A DNA stretch of 64,000 nucleotides, from NCBI RefSeq assembly GCF_004193775.1, contig NC_041010.1:37685562-37749561 (forward strand). The letters are read 5' to 3'. The position numbers and the translations under genes were made by a program. Positions 35,010-52,590 of the stretch are shown one piece after another (the stretch's first letter is position 1; each line of letters opens with the position of its first letter). The stretch comes from Glycine soja (taxonomy: Eukaryota; Streptophyta; Magnoliopsida; Fabales; Fabaceae). Below the pieces are notes generated by a model. The model had not been told where the DNA came from. It was given only the letters and a program-made list of their open reading frames with translations, and did not search any database.

Positions 35010-37117
35010 TATAAAAAAGTGATACATTTTAGTTTATCTTATTCTAGGTTTATTTAATATATCTCTAAAACAAGTTTATTTAATATAATTCATTAAAAAA
35101 TGTATTTAAGGGAAATTTATACAAACAAACCCAAAAATCAAATGCTACTTAGATGCAAAAAAAAGTCGAATAAGATTTTCCAAAAAAATAAATAATCTCA
35201 TAATTGTGATCAATTGGGATTTTGTTTTTCTTTTTTTTCTTTTTTGGACAATTCCTCTTCTTTAAGTTTTTTTGTCTATCTCTTTTTCTTTCACTTACAT
35301 TTCAAAATGCAGTCTATGTTTATCGATACTCTTCTTTTATACTTAGATGACTTACGTTGAGCTGGGTGTAAAAGAAAAAAAAAATACTTTATTTGATTAA
35401 TTGAGATTATGTTGGGTTAAGTTTGTTTGCAAATTTTTTCAACAAGTCTAACATAATCAAAACTCAATCAAATGTAGGTTGGATTGAAATAGCTAGTTTC
35501 ATGTATTTATTTATTTTTATTTAAAAAGTGTTTTTTATAAAAATCAAAATAGTTAAAATTCAAAATATATACTTTATATTTTTTTAAAACCATATTGATA
35601 AGAGATTAAAGTAAAATTTAAAGAATAAAAATAAGTTAAAAAAGAAAAAAAAAATAACATTTTCAGATCGAGTCAATTTTGATCATGCGCACACACCCAA
35701 ATAACAAATTCGATACATGATCTGAATAATCTGGAAATAATTAATTTTACGCCATGTGAGTCATTAAACCGATTCAACCAAAGTTTTTTATTTTTTAAAA
35801 ATAAACCTAATTAAGTTAATATCAAGTTAATAGTTTGAAATCTTATGTTCTTATCCAAAAAATTTATTTTTCTATGTCAAATTATCCTTGACTTATTAAT
35901 CTTTCAAGATTATGACATTGTTTTTTTTTTTAATCTTTTTTTTAAATTCCATCTTTTTTCTTTTTATTTTTCTAATTTCAGAAAATCATAAATAAGTTTT
36001 CAGTTTGTTGATGCTAAAAATTATATCAGGGTTTCATTAATTGATATCAAAACTTTAGTTATTAAATTCAGATGTTATATATATCTTGTGTGTTTTCTTT
36101 ATTGTCCAACCTTGTGGAGCCCTACTTAATTAATTATGTCACAGCAAGCCTATTATTTTTCTCGTCCCTCCCTACCCACAAGTGCAGTGCCGCAGAATGC
36201 AATTGAAATTTCGGGAGAGACAATCTAGGAGTATGCAACAGTGATTGTTTCCAAAATATCAATGATCTTTCAAAGAACTATGATTGAGGAACAACCACTT
36301 GGCCAATATTACCTATCTAGTCATTGTTAGAGATTATCAATAATAATGCATGTTCTACGTACGTGTTCCTGTGGGGTTACCTTTCTACCAATTGCACAAT
36401 TCCACAACTTGAGGTAGCTTTATATTTTCTATTTTTCATTAGAAGAATTTTATGGAGTGTCAGGCATCCATAAAAAAGGAAAGTAGAAAACATGCAGCAA
36501 AAAAAATATTTGTCAAAATATAAAAGATTATTATGTTAGAGATATGGTTAAAATAATATTATATGTAAGTGAACAATAATTATTATTTCATTTTCATCAA
36601 AAAAATAATTATCATCTCATGAATTAATTTTTAGAATTGAGTTAGACTTAAAACAAAACTCTAATATGATATTAAAGCTTATTTTAATGGTTGTTGTTAG
36701 ACCAATTGGACCACTCATATATTATTTCACCATTATCAAACTACTAGTAGATATTCAGTGCTTTTTAGCATGAGTTGAGTTATACTGAAACTAAAATTTT
36801 AAGATAGCATAAAAACGATTTTAGTAATTGATTTTGGACTTATATATCGGGCACCTATTATGGGATCAAACTCGTATTTTAAAATATTTGATAATTACTT
36901 TTGAAAACAAAAATATTTGATTAAATACTCCTCAGTCAATATTTATAAAACAGTCTCTAAAACTTTCATTTCATAATCATAGATATTTACTGGGGACAGG
37001 CTTATAGCGCTGCTAAAAGATATACTGCTCCTTGGAGATGGAAATGTGTGTCAATTTCAAAAGAAAAGAAAAAAATGTGTGGTAGTGAATGGCCTGTTGG
37101 TGGGTGGGTAGGGCACT
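35010..37117. other. AT-rich intergenic stretch
   Basis: A copy of AAAAAAGTGATACATTTTAG at 35013-35032 repeats one at about 34715-34734, on either side of the MITE-like hairpin. No gene is recognised. Confidence 0.5.
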
Positions 37118-37155
37118 GGTGATTTTGGATAATAACCAATCATATGAGCACCTTG
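37118..37155 (-). repeat. inverted partial copy of the 34850 MITE-like element
   Basis: Read on the minus strand it contains TGATTGGTTATTATCCAAAA and the CAAGGTGCTCA end, as in 34940-35009. Confidence 0.6.
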
Positions 37156-38362
37156 TCTAGTAAGAATCTCTTGGAGGGGTATAACCTTTCATCCTCATTC
37201 TTCTATTAATGTACAAGTCACTTTGAACCTAGTTAGAACAAGTACTCCTATTCCGATTCTCTTTAAATAGATACTAGCACTGTGTTTTCCTTATCATCTT
37301 CTCTTGTGGGGTCGATTCAATTGTACCTCACAATGATTCTATTATATTTTGTTTTTTAAGTTTCAGAAAAATGGGATAAAATAATAACAAACAAAGATAT
37401 TTAGGTAGAGCTGAAAATAACTAATTAAGTTATTGTATTTCATTCTCTCACAAATATACTCTCTAGCTAGGAGTTAATTTTATTTGAGACAGTGTCAAAT
37501 AGTAAATCTTAACAAATCTTTCAGCCAACTTTGGATTGCAGTTGTAGAAAATTAAGCCCCTCCACTAAATTTATTGTTGATAGATTATTGTATCTTATGT
37601 AAAGTATTTGACTTGTTACAAAGTTTAGTCATTTTTTTGTAAGTAAATGAATTTATGGAGGCAAGTGTGAGGTTTCAATATTTCTTCCCTATTTTTTTTA
37701 AATTATATATTTGTATATATACTTTTGTAATTTATCCATATATGAATGTTTGACAAAAACTTGAATATATCATAAAGTCTTTAGTTAATTATACCAATGT
37801 TTAAACTTTCGATATCTCAAACTAAAACTACTGTATTATATGTAAAAAAATTCAATAAATTATTTATGTAAGTATATTAATAATAAATTGAATAATATAT
37901 AATATTTGTTATATACATACCAAATACAGTTTACTGTTTCAATTTGGCTTTTCAAAATCTTGGGCGTGATTTGACTCTCCTTAAAAAAATCTTAGCTTCA
38001 CCTATATAAGACATGTCGGCACTCGGCATGATTTAAATTCTTATGGGCCACTCTCGCCAATAATTTTTTTTTGCCTGAGTAAATTAGATTAAATATCTTT
38101 GGAGTGTTGAAGTGTAAAAATATACTTTTTTTTACACAATGTAAAAATATACTTATATCCTACTTAATTAGGAAATTACATCCAATTCTTCTAATATTTC
38201 TGAGAGAAATTACACTGTTGACCAGACTGTTAACATCCCGTTAAAGAAGTCAACGACATTGCTGCACAGTGCGACTGCAGAGGAGAGTTATTAATTTTTT
38301 AGTGTATTTTTTTATGACATTGAAGCAAAGTATTTTTTTGTGTATTTTTAAGTCATTATAAA
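37156..38362. other. AT-rich intergenic stretch
   Basis: No gene is recognised. Confidence 0.5.
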
Positions 38363-38938
38363 CATTTTCTAAGGGTTAATATAAGTTTAGTAGTAAATTT
38401 TACAAATAAAATTTTATTATTTTACAAATTTTACCACTTTAGTTTTATTTTTTAAAATTTTACTATAACTTTCACAATTTTATGGATTTTATCACTCAAT
38501 TTTTTTTATAAATTTTCATCTAAAATTTTGATTTTTGTGTATTTTATCATCATGTTAGTAAAAAAAATATAAAAAGTTATTTTTCTAGATTTTTGCATTT
38601 TTGTTGTAGTTATAATCGATGTAGAATAAAAAAACTTTTACATTAGTTGTGGTTATAATTGATATAAAAAATCAATTTTTTTATAAAACCTTATTTATGA
38701 TTACAACTATGTCAAAAGTCAAAATTATCATTCTTTGATAAATAATTTTCGAAATCACTTAATTTGATATATAATTTTACAAAACCACCTACTTTGATTA
38801 AAAAAAAAAAGTCTTTCTGGAATAATAAAATATGTAAAAATTAAAAACGTAAGTGACAAAATTTGCAAAAATAAAACTTTAAAAAGTGAAATTTATAAAA
38901 TGATAAAATTTACAATTAACCCAATCATTTTCTAAGGG
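38363..38938. mobile_element. possible AT-rich MITE with GGGTTAAT ends
   Basis: A 13-bp direct repeat CATTTTCTAAGGG occurs at 38363-38375 and 38926-38938. Between them the sequence starts GGGTTAAT and, on the right, ends ATTAACCC. Subterminal stretches resembling TTTTATCATTTTATAAATTT appear in both orientations. The right boundary has four extra bases before the direct repeat, so the exact ends are uncertain. Confidence 0.4.
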
Positions 38939-41900
38939 CCAATTATTTATGATTTAATTGGATTTGAGCCAACTCCTATAAATAATTAATGTTTTTCTGA
39001 GATAATAAGCCCAACATTTAAAATAAAATGAAACAAATTGAATTTGGGTCAGGAAACAAGCCTTGTCTCTTGTCGTGGGCTAGTAGTCCACGGGATAACA
39101 GAGAATACGACCCATTAACCAAGCCCAGCCTAATAACAACAATCACAATGATATCTTAAAAAAAAAGCTGAGTTTTGACATTGATAGTAAATTAGTGATC
39201 AAATGAAACTTGGGGTGTTCAAACATAATCAAAGATCCAGCAACTGGTGCAAGCCGAATAAAATACAGCATAAAAAAATTGGGAATTTTTAAAAATACAT
39301 TGTAAAACATCCAAATAAATCATTTCATGAAAAGGGGTCTTATATCTTTTAATATATATAAAATAGTAGCCTTCATTCACTAAATCAATGCCCTGAAGAA
39401 AAGGAGTGCCAAACCATAAGTTAGGTAATGCAAAGCGTAGGGCAGGATCTTAAGCCTTGCCTGTAGTTCAATCTTGGGCCACAGAAGTGAATGTAAGCTT
39501 GGTTACTGAACAATCTAGGAAAGCCAAGTCAGCAACTGAATCAACATTAAATATGGTGTCTTTGAAGCTAATGTAAATTAATTAAATCAACAAGTTTTAA
39601 ATTTTTAATCCATGTATTTTTTTTTAACTTTCATTATTTATTTAGTTTTTTAAACCGACGGGTTCATGGTTGCCTAATTTTATTTTATAAAAAACAAAAA
39701 GGAAATAAAAGTAAATAGGAAAATAAAATATAAAACAGGCCCAAACTACTAGTCTTACGCAGGCTTGGGCTGTTTGCTATTCTCATCTCTACTTATACTA
39801 TTTACACCTCCCATGTGTTTAAAAATATTATCCCTAAAATACCCTTCTTTATACAGCAGAAACATGTTTTCATTAAGTATAAGGGGTTGCAAAAATAAAC
39901 AACAAAAATATGTTTCCGTTTTATTTTTATTTTATTTTTTATTAATTGTAAAAAAAAATTTAATTACTGTTGAATTAATTATGATACAAATCACCTTAAT
40001 GAAGACACACATTATCTTTTTAATAATAGTAGAATTAATTATGATACAAAATAGTATCAGAATTAATTTGATAATTATTAATAAAGATAATTCATTTTAT
40101 CATTGAGTTGCCTAAACTTAGTTAAATCGAACTTGAATGACACAAGCTTCATAAAATTGGACTAAAAACGCCCAAGATTAATCCAATCTTAATCTCTACA
40201 ACTCGATCAGTTCATACATTTTATTAGGCATGTTTGGGTCTGACTCGACATGGGTCCATTCATTTTACCACCTCCATTAGTAAGTAGTAGAGTAAGAAGC
40301 TAAGCAAATTAAGATAAATATTTAATAGGATAATACCATTGTGAGATTGAGTTTAACGTAAGAGATTAATCTTTTATAATGTGATGAATTAATATTTAAA
40401 TTTTTTTATTGAAAGAAATGTTTATATTTAGTGCTCGAATGTACAAGGAACAAGATGGCTTTCAAAAATGGATGGCCAGTAAAAAAAAAGGATAATGTAT
40501 GTGAATTTTTATTTTATTTTATTTAGGCAAAAGTCTGCTTTTTGACATTATTCCTAAAAAAAAAAAAATACATCCCGACATTACATTTTCTTGGATTCGA
40601 CCAAAATGGCCCTTTTAATGATTTTGGGAATTCTTCCTTAACCGGTCATATGTGCTTTTAATCTTGTGGCTAAAAATAGTAAAATAAGCTGTAGGATTCC
40701 AAGGTGGGAACCCACCCTTGAAGGAAATATAAAAGAAAACAACATAAAGTTCCAACTTGACCAAACAAAATGGTTCGAGATCGAGACAAAGAATATTTGC
40801 CTTGTGTCGGACAATGGGACATGTTTTGTTCCAAAATTGATTGTGATTTCCAGTTCATCTTATCCCCCATCATGGTTTGAAATTCATTATATTACCCCTT
40901 CTCTCCAGTATAAGCACGAGGGTGAAAAAAAGTATGTCCCTCTCAGATTTATGTTTATCATTGACAATATTACATGTACGTATATTATATTTGATATTTA
41001 AACTTATTAAAAAGTTAAATAAGAAACTCAAGAAAAATAAGTTGAGAAATGTGAATTAATATATTTCATAAAGTCAATGAAAATTAAGATTGGTATATCT
41101 TTACATTTTCATTTTAAGTTAATTCACATTGGTGACTTGTGAGCACTGAGTAGATGCATTCTTTTATGCTGCAGTTATAACCAATTATTGAAATATTACT
41201 CCATCTAATAAAAAATTGAACGCAAAGTGAAAGGAAGAGTTGCTCAATAAAAGGCTAATAATGAAGCAATAATCAAATAAAAAATACACTTTGCTCAAAG
41301 AAAAATTGGGTAAAGGAAGAATTACTCAATGAAAAACTAATGGAGTTAACATTATATCAGGTTAAAGTTTGGTCAGATATTCAAAAAGTCACTTTAAAAA
41401 TCAAGAAGATGGTCTATCCGATTATATAAATACTTATCGTACTTGTTAATTACCCTAACCCAATATGAAACTCGCAACACTGAAAATTGTTGACCACATG
41501 CTTTGACGTTTTTTTTTGCTTTCAATAAATGTTTTCTATTTCCATTTTTCCTCCCAAAGAGCAATTGGACAAACCCACAAGAATATCCAAGTGCTGCGAA
41601 GAATCGAGTAACTTTGTGTGTTACTAACAAATGTGAACATTGATTTTTCAGTACGACTTGGGTTTTGATGAAGAGAAATGTCAACAACCATATTTTGCTA
41701 TTGGTGCAATGACGCCATGAATGAGGTTAGTACTTTTGAGCTGCACTCTTTTACCCCCTCCCATGACATTGTAGGCACCATTTCTCCAGTTTCATCTTTT
41801 TGTGGCTTCAAACATTGTATTCTATTGGTTCTTCAAGCTGGTGTAGATTTAATTATAATACATCAAATTTATTTGTTCATATTAAATAGTATGAACTAAG

Positions 41901-42853
41901 GGGACTTCTAGCTCAGTTATTTATCAGATGTGTAAATTGATGTAATTCTTTTAGTATATTTATCTTCCATTCTTATAAATAAACAAAAATATATTAAATA
42001 ATATAAATCTAAATATATCTTTGCATTTTGGAAATAACATTTTTAAATAACTTTTCAAACATACATGATCATCAGGGACAGACCTACGGTTACATGAGGG
42101 GGGCCTTGGTCCCCTGATTTTTCCACATTAGATTTTTTATATTAGATTATTTTTAAAAAATAATATTAAATAATTATTTTGTTTTGGAAATTTAAGTGTG
42201 TAAATAATATTATTTAAGTCTTACTTATCCTTTTATATTTTAATAAAATATTCTATTTTTTTTAATATTTATTGTAAAGAATAGAGATAACTACATTTTT
42301 GTTTTTCTAGATAAAATATTTTAGTATTATTTATTTTTCTTTTAAATAGTTTTCTTTTTATAATATGCTATTATTATTACTATTTCAAAAGTTATAAATA
42401 TCAACATATTTCCTTTGCTCCTATTCTGGAATATTCATCTATTATGGATAATTGTCATATCATACAGGTGTTACTTGTTCTATTCTTATTGGTTCTTATT
42501 TCTTTTTAAATTTTGCTTTATTGTTTTACCAGTTGTTTAGGAAATGGACCTTTGTCCTTATCCTTTGGCTAGCCTTGTGCATTGTATATATTTACATGCT
42601 GATTCAATGAGAAGAATGAGAAAAGGATATTACTATTATGCAGAAAACTAAATGGTATAAACGCTTAAAAAAAGGAGTTTTGGTCACCCATCCCAAGATT
42701 AAACCTTTTTGTTCTTTCCTAAGTTTTTCGTTGCAAACTCTTTTTTTTTTTTTTTTATTCCTTTTCATTATGGAAATCTAGAGCTCAAACCCCGACCTCT
42801 CTAATCCCTGTTACCTCCACCCAAATGTGAACCCATCGCTGGTTTTAGTATCA
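38939..42853. other. AT-rich intergenic stretch, no gene recognised
   Basis: Contains a 111-codon frame at 40666-41001 and a short exon-like patch near 41652-41722 (acceptor TTTTTCAG, then about 22 codons and TGA). Neither has a motif that I recognise. Likely non-coding. Confidence 0.35.
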
Positions 42854-43383
42854 CCTCCTTTGAACGGGAAAAACTACCATTCATAGGCTAGAAACATGAA
42901 ATTAATTTTCTCTCATTTCAAAGAACAAACTGAAATTTGTTGATGGTTCTCTTAGCCAACCAAGTCTTTTGGACCCATTCTATGGAGCATGGGAGAGGTG
43001 CAATACTATGGTCTTAGGATGGTTACACCACTCCATGACAAAACCAATCTTAAAGTCCATTTTGTGGATAGACCAATCAGTTGCTGTGTGGAAGGATTTA
43101 CATGATAGGTTCTCACAGAGAGATCTGTTGTGCATCTCTGATCTACAAGAGGATTTCTACAAACTCCACCAAGGTAACCCTCACGGTAACAGATTACTTT
43201 ATCAGACTTAAGACTATATGGGATGAACTAGAAAATTTTATACCTCTTTCTTTTTGCAAATGTGCCATTGTTTGTAGTTGTGGAGCAGTTAGCATGATTA
43301 AGAAATATAGGGATGAAGACTATGTAATTCGTTTTCTTAAAGGCCTTAATGAACAATACTTGCATGTGAAATCAATACTATAT
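42854..43383 (+). pseudogene. copia gag remnant (second, unrelated fragment)
   Basis: Broken frames read the N-terminal gag signature PPLNGKNYH (interrupted by TAG at 42884-42886), then YGAWERCNTMVLGWL, AVWKDLHDRFSQRD, LQEDFYKLHQG, and in another frame IWDELENF, CSCGAV and DYVIRFLKGLNEQY. This is the plant copia UBN2/Retrotran_gag family. No protease, polymerase or LTR is visible nearby, so it is a truncated relic. It differs in sequence from the gag at 31335. Confidence 0.8.
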
Positions 43384-43389
43384 TAAATA

Positions 43390-47400
<4,011 letters not shown>

Positions 47401-47960
47401 TTCACAGGAAGTCAATGCCCGAACCATACACATTTTTCATGGAGTGCTAGCTAATCTTGCAATGTAGAGAAGAAAAACATGCACCCCCTAAGTATATTAT
47501 ATATATATGGTGCGTTCTTGACTCCCTCTTCTAAGACAACAACTATTACTACTACTACAACGGCCACTACTACACCTTGTTCCAAAGCAAAAGTATGCAA
47601 AATAACAAACCATAATTTTTTTTTTGGGAAAGAAAAAAAAAAAGATGCACCTTACTTAACCTTACCCTTAAAATAAAAGAAAAAAAAACTGGTAGTTGGT
47701 GTGCAAGGTAATGAAAGTTGAAGCCTTTTGAAGCAAAATACAGCTCTACCATCAGCTGGAGCAGTAAATAAAGAGAGGCTTGTGGCCTTGATGAGGGGGC
47801 ATTGAAGTCCCAACTAACCCAAAAACACTTCTCCCACACATTGATTATAGCACCAGCACAAATAGCCTCAGTTCTGAACCATTTTCTGATAAGCATTGAT
47901 TTAAGGAAGAAGAGAGTGAGTAAAGGGAAGTATCACACAAGCATGCAGCAGGTTCTCTCA
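47401..47960 (-). other. probable 3'UTR and downstream region of the HDG11-like gene
   Basis: Sequence after the HDG11-like stop, with A/T-runs and CT-rich patches. Open frames on both strands are low-complexity. The polyadenylation site is not clear. Confidence 0.4.
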
Positions 47961-50900
47961 TCAGGAACTAGGACAATTCAAAGCAGCCTTAATGTGTTGG
48001 ACAGTGTTGCCAATGAGGCTATTAACAGTGGTCACCGACTCCATGTTGAGTTTGGCAGATGGCAAGCTACTCACTAGGATTTGGAATGCAACAGTGATGA
48101 GTGAGCCACCAGAACCAGGACCAGAACCACCCCCCATGACCCTGCTGCCTGTGCTTGTGCTGGTCGAGGCTCCTCCGCCGTCTTGGTCAGCTTGGCCGTC
48201 CGGGGAAATGGTGAAGCCTGAGGGGAGGAGGGGGATGTAGGAAGGGTCCTCACCACTCATTGCTATGTTGATGGCTGGCAGATCAACTGGACAGTACACC
48301 ACTAGGGAACCTGAGGAGTCCACACAGCTCTCCTGGAGGATCAGCATGTTGTTTTGACTTGAGTTGAATGCCTATCAAGAAGTAGAGATTGTAATTTGAA
48401 ATTGATTGCATTGGAAACAAAAAAAAAAGGGACAAGAGTAGGCTTAAATTAATCACAGATTGTCATTTAGTAAGTTTATTGACTTTTAAAATAATTACAT
48501 TAAAAGTCATACCCAAAGTAATTTCTTATTAGTTGACCGTGTAAATACTCACAATGCATATCCAAAACAAATACCAGAAAATATATAATGCATTTTAATT
48601 TTCCACTAAGGACTAAATGCACATGTTTTTTTTGTAAATTAAAAAAAATGTCATGTTTTTAGGAATTGACAGCATATGCAAACCGGAATTTGATTAGAGC
48701 ATTGAGAGAAAACATGACTTACTCGAAGCACAGATATGCAGTTACCAGGGTGTGGACCATTTGCTATATGAGCAACCTCTTGCACAGCATTGCCATTGGA
48801 AAGAACATCCCACTAAGCCAAACAGAAGACAGTGTTAAAAACGTTTCTAAGGTGACAACATCAGATAAGACAATTGAGTTAAACATGTCACAACCTGAGG
48901 CCTTTTCTTTTCATCCTTAAAGAAATTGAACACAGTTTGTGGAGGGATGGGGAGCCAAATGGTGGTGGCTGCACTTAGCACCACACCATTAGGTTGGCCA
49001 GGGTCTGAGCTCTTATGCACAGTGACTCTGACTCCAATCTCATTCATGCCACTCCCAGAGAGTGTGGTCCATCTATGACCAGCTGATGCACTAATGCTTG
49101 CACAAAAATTGGTGACCATTCTTTGTGCAAGTTTCATCATGCTCCTCTTGCCCTCAGGAGAGGGAATCACTGAAAATTTTGAACAATCAATAAGGTTCAG
49201 ATCATTGCAAGAAAATTAAACATAATAGAAATTGTTAATGCAATTATATACCTCCTCCAAGATCACGGGTTGAATTGCCTGTCACCATTAGACAAGCAAT
49301 CCTTTCACACATCCTCTGAAGTGTAGTTAGCCATCTTTGTGCTCCAAATGCAATGCCACTATAAATAAGGTTTCTATAGAGCCTATGAACTGGAGTTTTG
49401 TCTTCAATCTCTACATGTTCAATCCAAGTAACCTACATGATAACATAGAAGAGTAACCAAAATTGTATGTTAAGGGTATCAAAGTAGCTAGCCAACAGCA
49501 GCAGATAGTGTTTAAGGTTACCTTGGAATATCCATTAGGCATATCTTGGATAAAGACACCAGAAGGAAGACGATGGGATCGATATTGAGGAGCAAATTGA
49601 TTATCTTGAGGGAAATCATATGAAACATCTACTATTGCCCATAAGCCTTGTTCAATTTGCTGACAGTAACGCAGAAAGTAGAACTCTCTAGTAGAAACAA
49701 GTGGAGAAAGTACTTGCAACTCTTCATACATCTGAATCATAAAAAAATAGAAAATAAAAATGGAAGCAAAACGGGAATGAAAATTCAAAGAAAATAAATT
49801 GGACAAAATTCCAGCATACCAATTGCAAAGAACCACTATGGCTACCCATCATTCCAGAAGATATAACCTCAATTGTTCTAGCCATTGTGACAATGGTGGG
49901 AAATAGCTCCATCCACTTGTTCTGCAAAATCATTTAAACAATTAATTCAGAGAATTGAATGATTGAAGGTTCTAACTGTCTCAAATCTAGAACTAAAAAA
50001 ATAGGAAGAAAAGATTATTAAGAAATTCTTACCGGGTCCATAAACATGTCAACCAAAGTTAAGCCGTTCATAATTACAACTCCTGAATCTCTAGAAGCTT
50101 CAACATGAACATTGGGGTTCTTCAAGTGACTATTAGCCTTGGGGAACATTCTCTCATAGGAATCAAGATCAAGGACATCCCTCCCATCAGCACCTTTCAT
50201 CCACAAGGGCTCATTCGTTTGCAATAGCCTGATCATTTCCTCCATGGCATTTGAGGCAATGTCTGACATGAGGGACTTATCCATGTCCGAGAGACATGCT
50301 GGTTGGAAAGGAGGCACATTCAGCATGGGTGATGAAGAACTCCCAGGGAGAAGATCAAGATCAAGTGAAGGGCCACCCAACCCTTGGCTTGCAAAAGTCC
50401 CCATTGACAGGTCCAGAGAAGATATGTGAATAGGCTGAACAGGTGGGAGTTGAGAAATTGGCCTTCCAATGTACTTAGCTGCAATGCTAGATACTCTATC
50501 AAGCTGCAAAGGAAAAATGAAATTATTCACATTCATGAAAAGATTACAAAAGGAATTAATGAATTATTCACATTCATGAATCCAAACAAAGGAATTAATG
50601 AATTACCTCCTCTTTGAGTTGGGCATTCTCCAATCTCAACTTCTGTTCATCAAAATAACAATCATCATTCATAGGAGGACCACCACAAGAGGGGCAGATA
50701 ACATTTTTCAAGGCTTCCCTTATGGCTATGTTCTCACAACGTATCTTGTCATTCTCTGCCCGGAGTGCACAATTATCAGCTCTCTCATGCTGAGCCTGAA
50801 TTGTTCCAATTAACCAAAAAGAACAAAGAAAGAAAAAAAATGATCAAGAGAAACAGACACACAGACTCATAATCATAATTGAAACACACAAAGACATAAA

Positions 50901-51366
50901 CAAAAACACAACATTAAAACCCTTTTAAAAAAATAATAAACAGTACCTTCATCTGGGTCCTCCTGTTCTGGAACCAAAATTTGATCTGTCTAGGCGCCAA
51001 GCCTAACTCCCTACTCAACTGCAACCTCTGCTTCTCATCTGGGTGCGGACACTCCTTGAACATCCTGAAAAACAACAAACACAGAGAAAGAAAAAGAGAG
51101 AGAGGGACCACAAAATTAGAAGGGTGCAAGTATGAATTTTTTTTTTAACTGTTCATGAAGAGAAATGCAAAAGGCCATGACATAAAAGAGGGAAATGAAA
51201 ACACCAAAGGCATGAGTGGGAAAAAGAAAGAGAAGTGTCCTTACGATTCAAGCCTCTGAATCTGGTTAGCTGTGTGACGGTGGTAACGCTTCTTCCTTCT
51301 CTGGGAATCAGAAGAACCATCATGGTGATGATGGTGATCACCAGGAGAACCACTTCCAAACTCCAT
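47961..51366 (-). CDS. HDG11-like: class IV HD-ZIP transcription factor, HDG11-like
   Basis: Ten coding exons: 51366-51245, 51064-50947, 50795-50607, 50503-50033, 49921-49820, 49731-49522, 49432-49252, 49169-48895, 48812-48723 and 48371-47961. All have GT/AG junctions and sum to 2,169 nt (722 residues plus TGA). The N-terminus has a His run. The homeodomain spans residues 25-80 ([16 protein letters not shown] to [10 protein letters not shown]). A zipper-loop-zipper with CPSCGG follows to about 143. A START domain lies at about 220-450 ([43 protein letters not shown]), then the HD-START-associated domain ([49 protein letters not shown]). Length and layout match HDG11/HDG12 and the ROC proteins, which bind L1 boxes in epidermal cells and control trichome, root-hair and cuticle traits. 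The assignment to HDG11 over HDG12 is by recall. No defect was seen. Confidence 0.93.
48614..48621 (+). promoter_or_regulatory. L1-box match inside intron 9 of the HDG11-like gene
   Basis: TAAATGCA fits TAAATG(C/T)A, the sequence bound by class IV HD-ZIP proteins. It is a single short match, so chance is likely; an intronic autoregulatory site is only a possibility. Confidence 0.25.
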
Positions 51367-52045
51367 TTTTTGTCTTTTCTCTCTCTCTCTCTTGATCACT
51401 CTCAACACCACCACTTTCTCTCCACTGAATCAGCAACTACTCCCATGACATCAGAACCATTGAGAAACAAAAAAGAAAAAAAAAAGACAGAAGAAATAAA
51501 GCTTAAGAAGAAGAAGAAGAAGGAGTTTGGAAGAAGGAGGATGTAAAAAAAGAGAGAGAACTTTTGTGATGTGATTTTTGATGGGTATGGCTATAAGGCT
51601 ATATGGCTATGATGCTGTTTGTGTGTGTGTGTGGTTTTGAGAATGAAGCAAAAGCAAAATGGCCGCAAATATACAATAAACACATCATATCATAACATCA
51701 ACAATCAAAACAACATATAATTTTTTTTATTAATTATATATTATTCTGAAACGGCTGTGACCATCAAAGATAGCGGCATGATTTGGGAGAGTGAGTTATG
51801 GCAAATCTCAAGGGATGCTCAATACAGAATCGAAGATGATCTAATAATAATCAACAAGAGAAAAAAAAGATAGAAGAAAAAGAAAAAGAAAAACCATTCA
51901 CTCACCAACACCACCCTCTTCTTCTCTCTCTCTCTCTCTCTCAATAAACTCTTGTTTGTGTGCACCCTCCCTATATGTGCTGTGCTGTGCTGTGCTATGA
52001 ATTATGAATGAATGAACCCTTTTAAATATAGTATAGTATAAATAA
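51367..52045 (-). promoter_or_regulatory. 5' leader with intron and TATA region of the HDG11-like gene
   Basis: Reading from the right: a TATA-like ACTATATTTAAAAGG near 52020-52035, then a leader with a (GA)n tract at 51923-51942 (CT on the + strand), a donor GGTGAGTG at 51906/51905, and an acceptor GATTCAG at 51425-51431. The second leader exon is 51424-51367, directly before the ATG at 51366. A 5'UTR intron of about 480 bp is inferred; such introns are usual in this family. Confidence 0.55.
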
Positions 52046-52590
52046 TAAATACAATAATAAAAATAATAATATATGTAAGTGTATATTGATTATATTGTGT
52101 CACAAAGTGAAAAGAAAGCGTAACTGATGGAGGGGGGCTTTAAAAGCGTCGTTGGCTTTGTGAGAGAAAACGCGGAGAAAGAAAAGAAGGGACTTAAAGA
52201 GGTGCCATCTAATATCTCTCTCTACACTCACTGCACTAAACACACTACACTATATTACTATAACAACAACTACACTCACTTTCTCTCTCTTCATTTCTTT
52301 CGTTGTTCTTTCTCTCTCTTAGTTAGAGTGGTACAGCCACGCAGCACCAGGGTGTGCCCCAGTTGAGCCTTAAATGAATTACCGGTTTTGGGATCACCGG
52401 TGCACCGCCGTTTCGCGGCGGCACGTGGCGGAGCTTTTGTTTTTATTTCTCTTTCTTCATTTAAGGTTATGCCCTTGAGTTTTCTCTCTCTTGGTTTTAA
52501 GTTTTTCCATTCTGAGGTCACGCACACGCTGCGGGGGTTCCAAAAGTCAAACGTTGGTATCCCATTGGAGGAGTTAAGGTTGTAAGGTTA
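52046..52590. promoter_or_regulatory. upstream region of the HDG11-like gene with a GC-rich G-box patch
   Basis: The most GC-rich patch of the right half (about 52325-52440). It contains CACGTG at 52422-52427 and an inverted repeat CCGCC...GGCGG around GTTTCGC, next to pyrimidine- and CT-rich tracts. It could be the distal HDG11-like promoter or the start of a divergent transcript. Open frames on both strands here lack motifs. Confidence 0.35.

Noticed and set aside
40666..41001. 111-codon open frame on the + strand
   Set aside because: No recognisable domain, strong AT-driven composition, and an overlapping frame on the opposite strand; not supported as a gene.
41652..41722. Short exon-like patch after TTTTTCAG ending in TGA
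   Set aside because: Only about 22 codons, with no partner exon and no family recognised.
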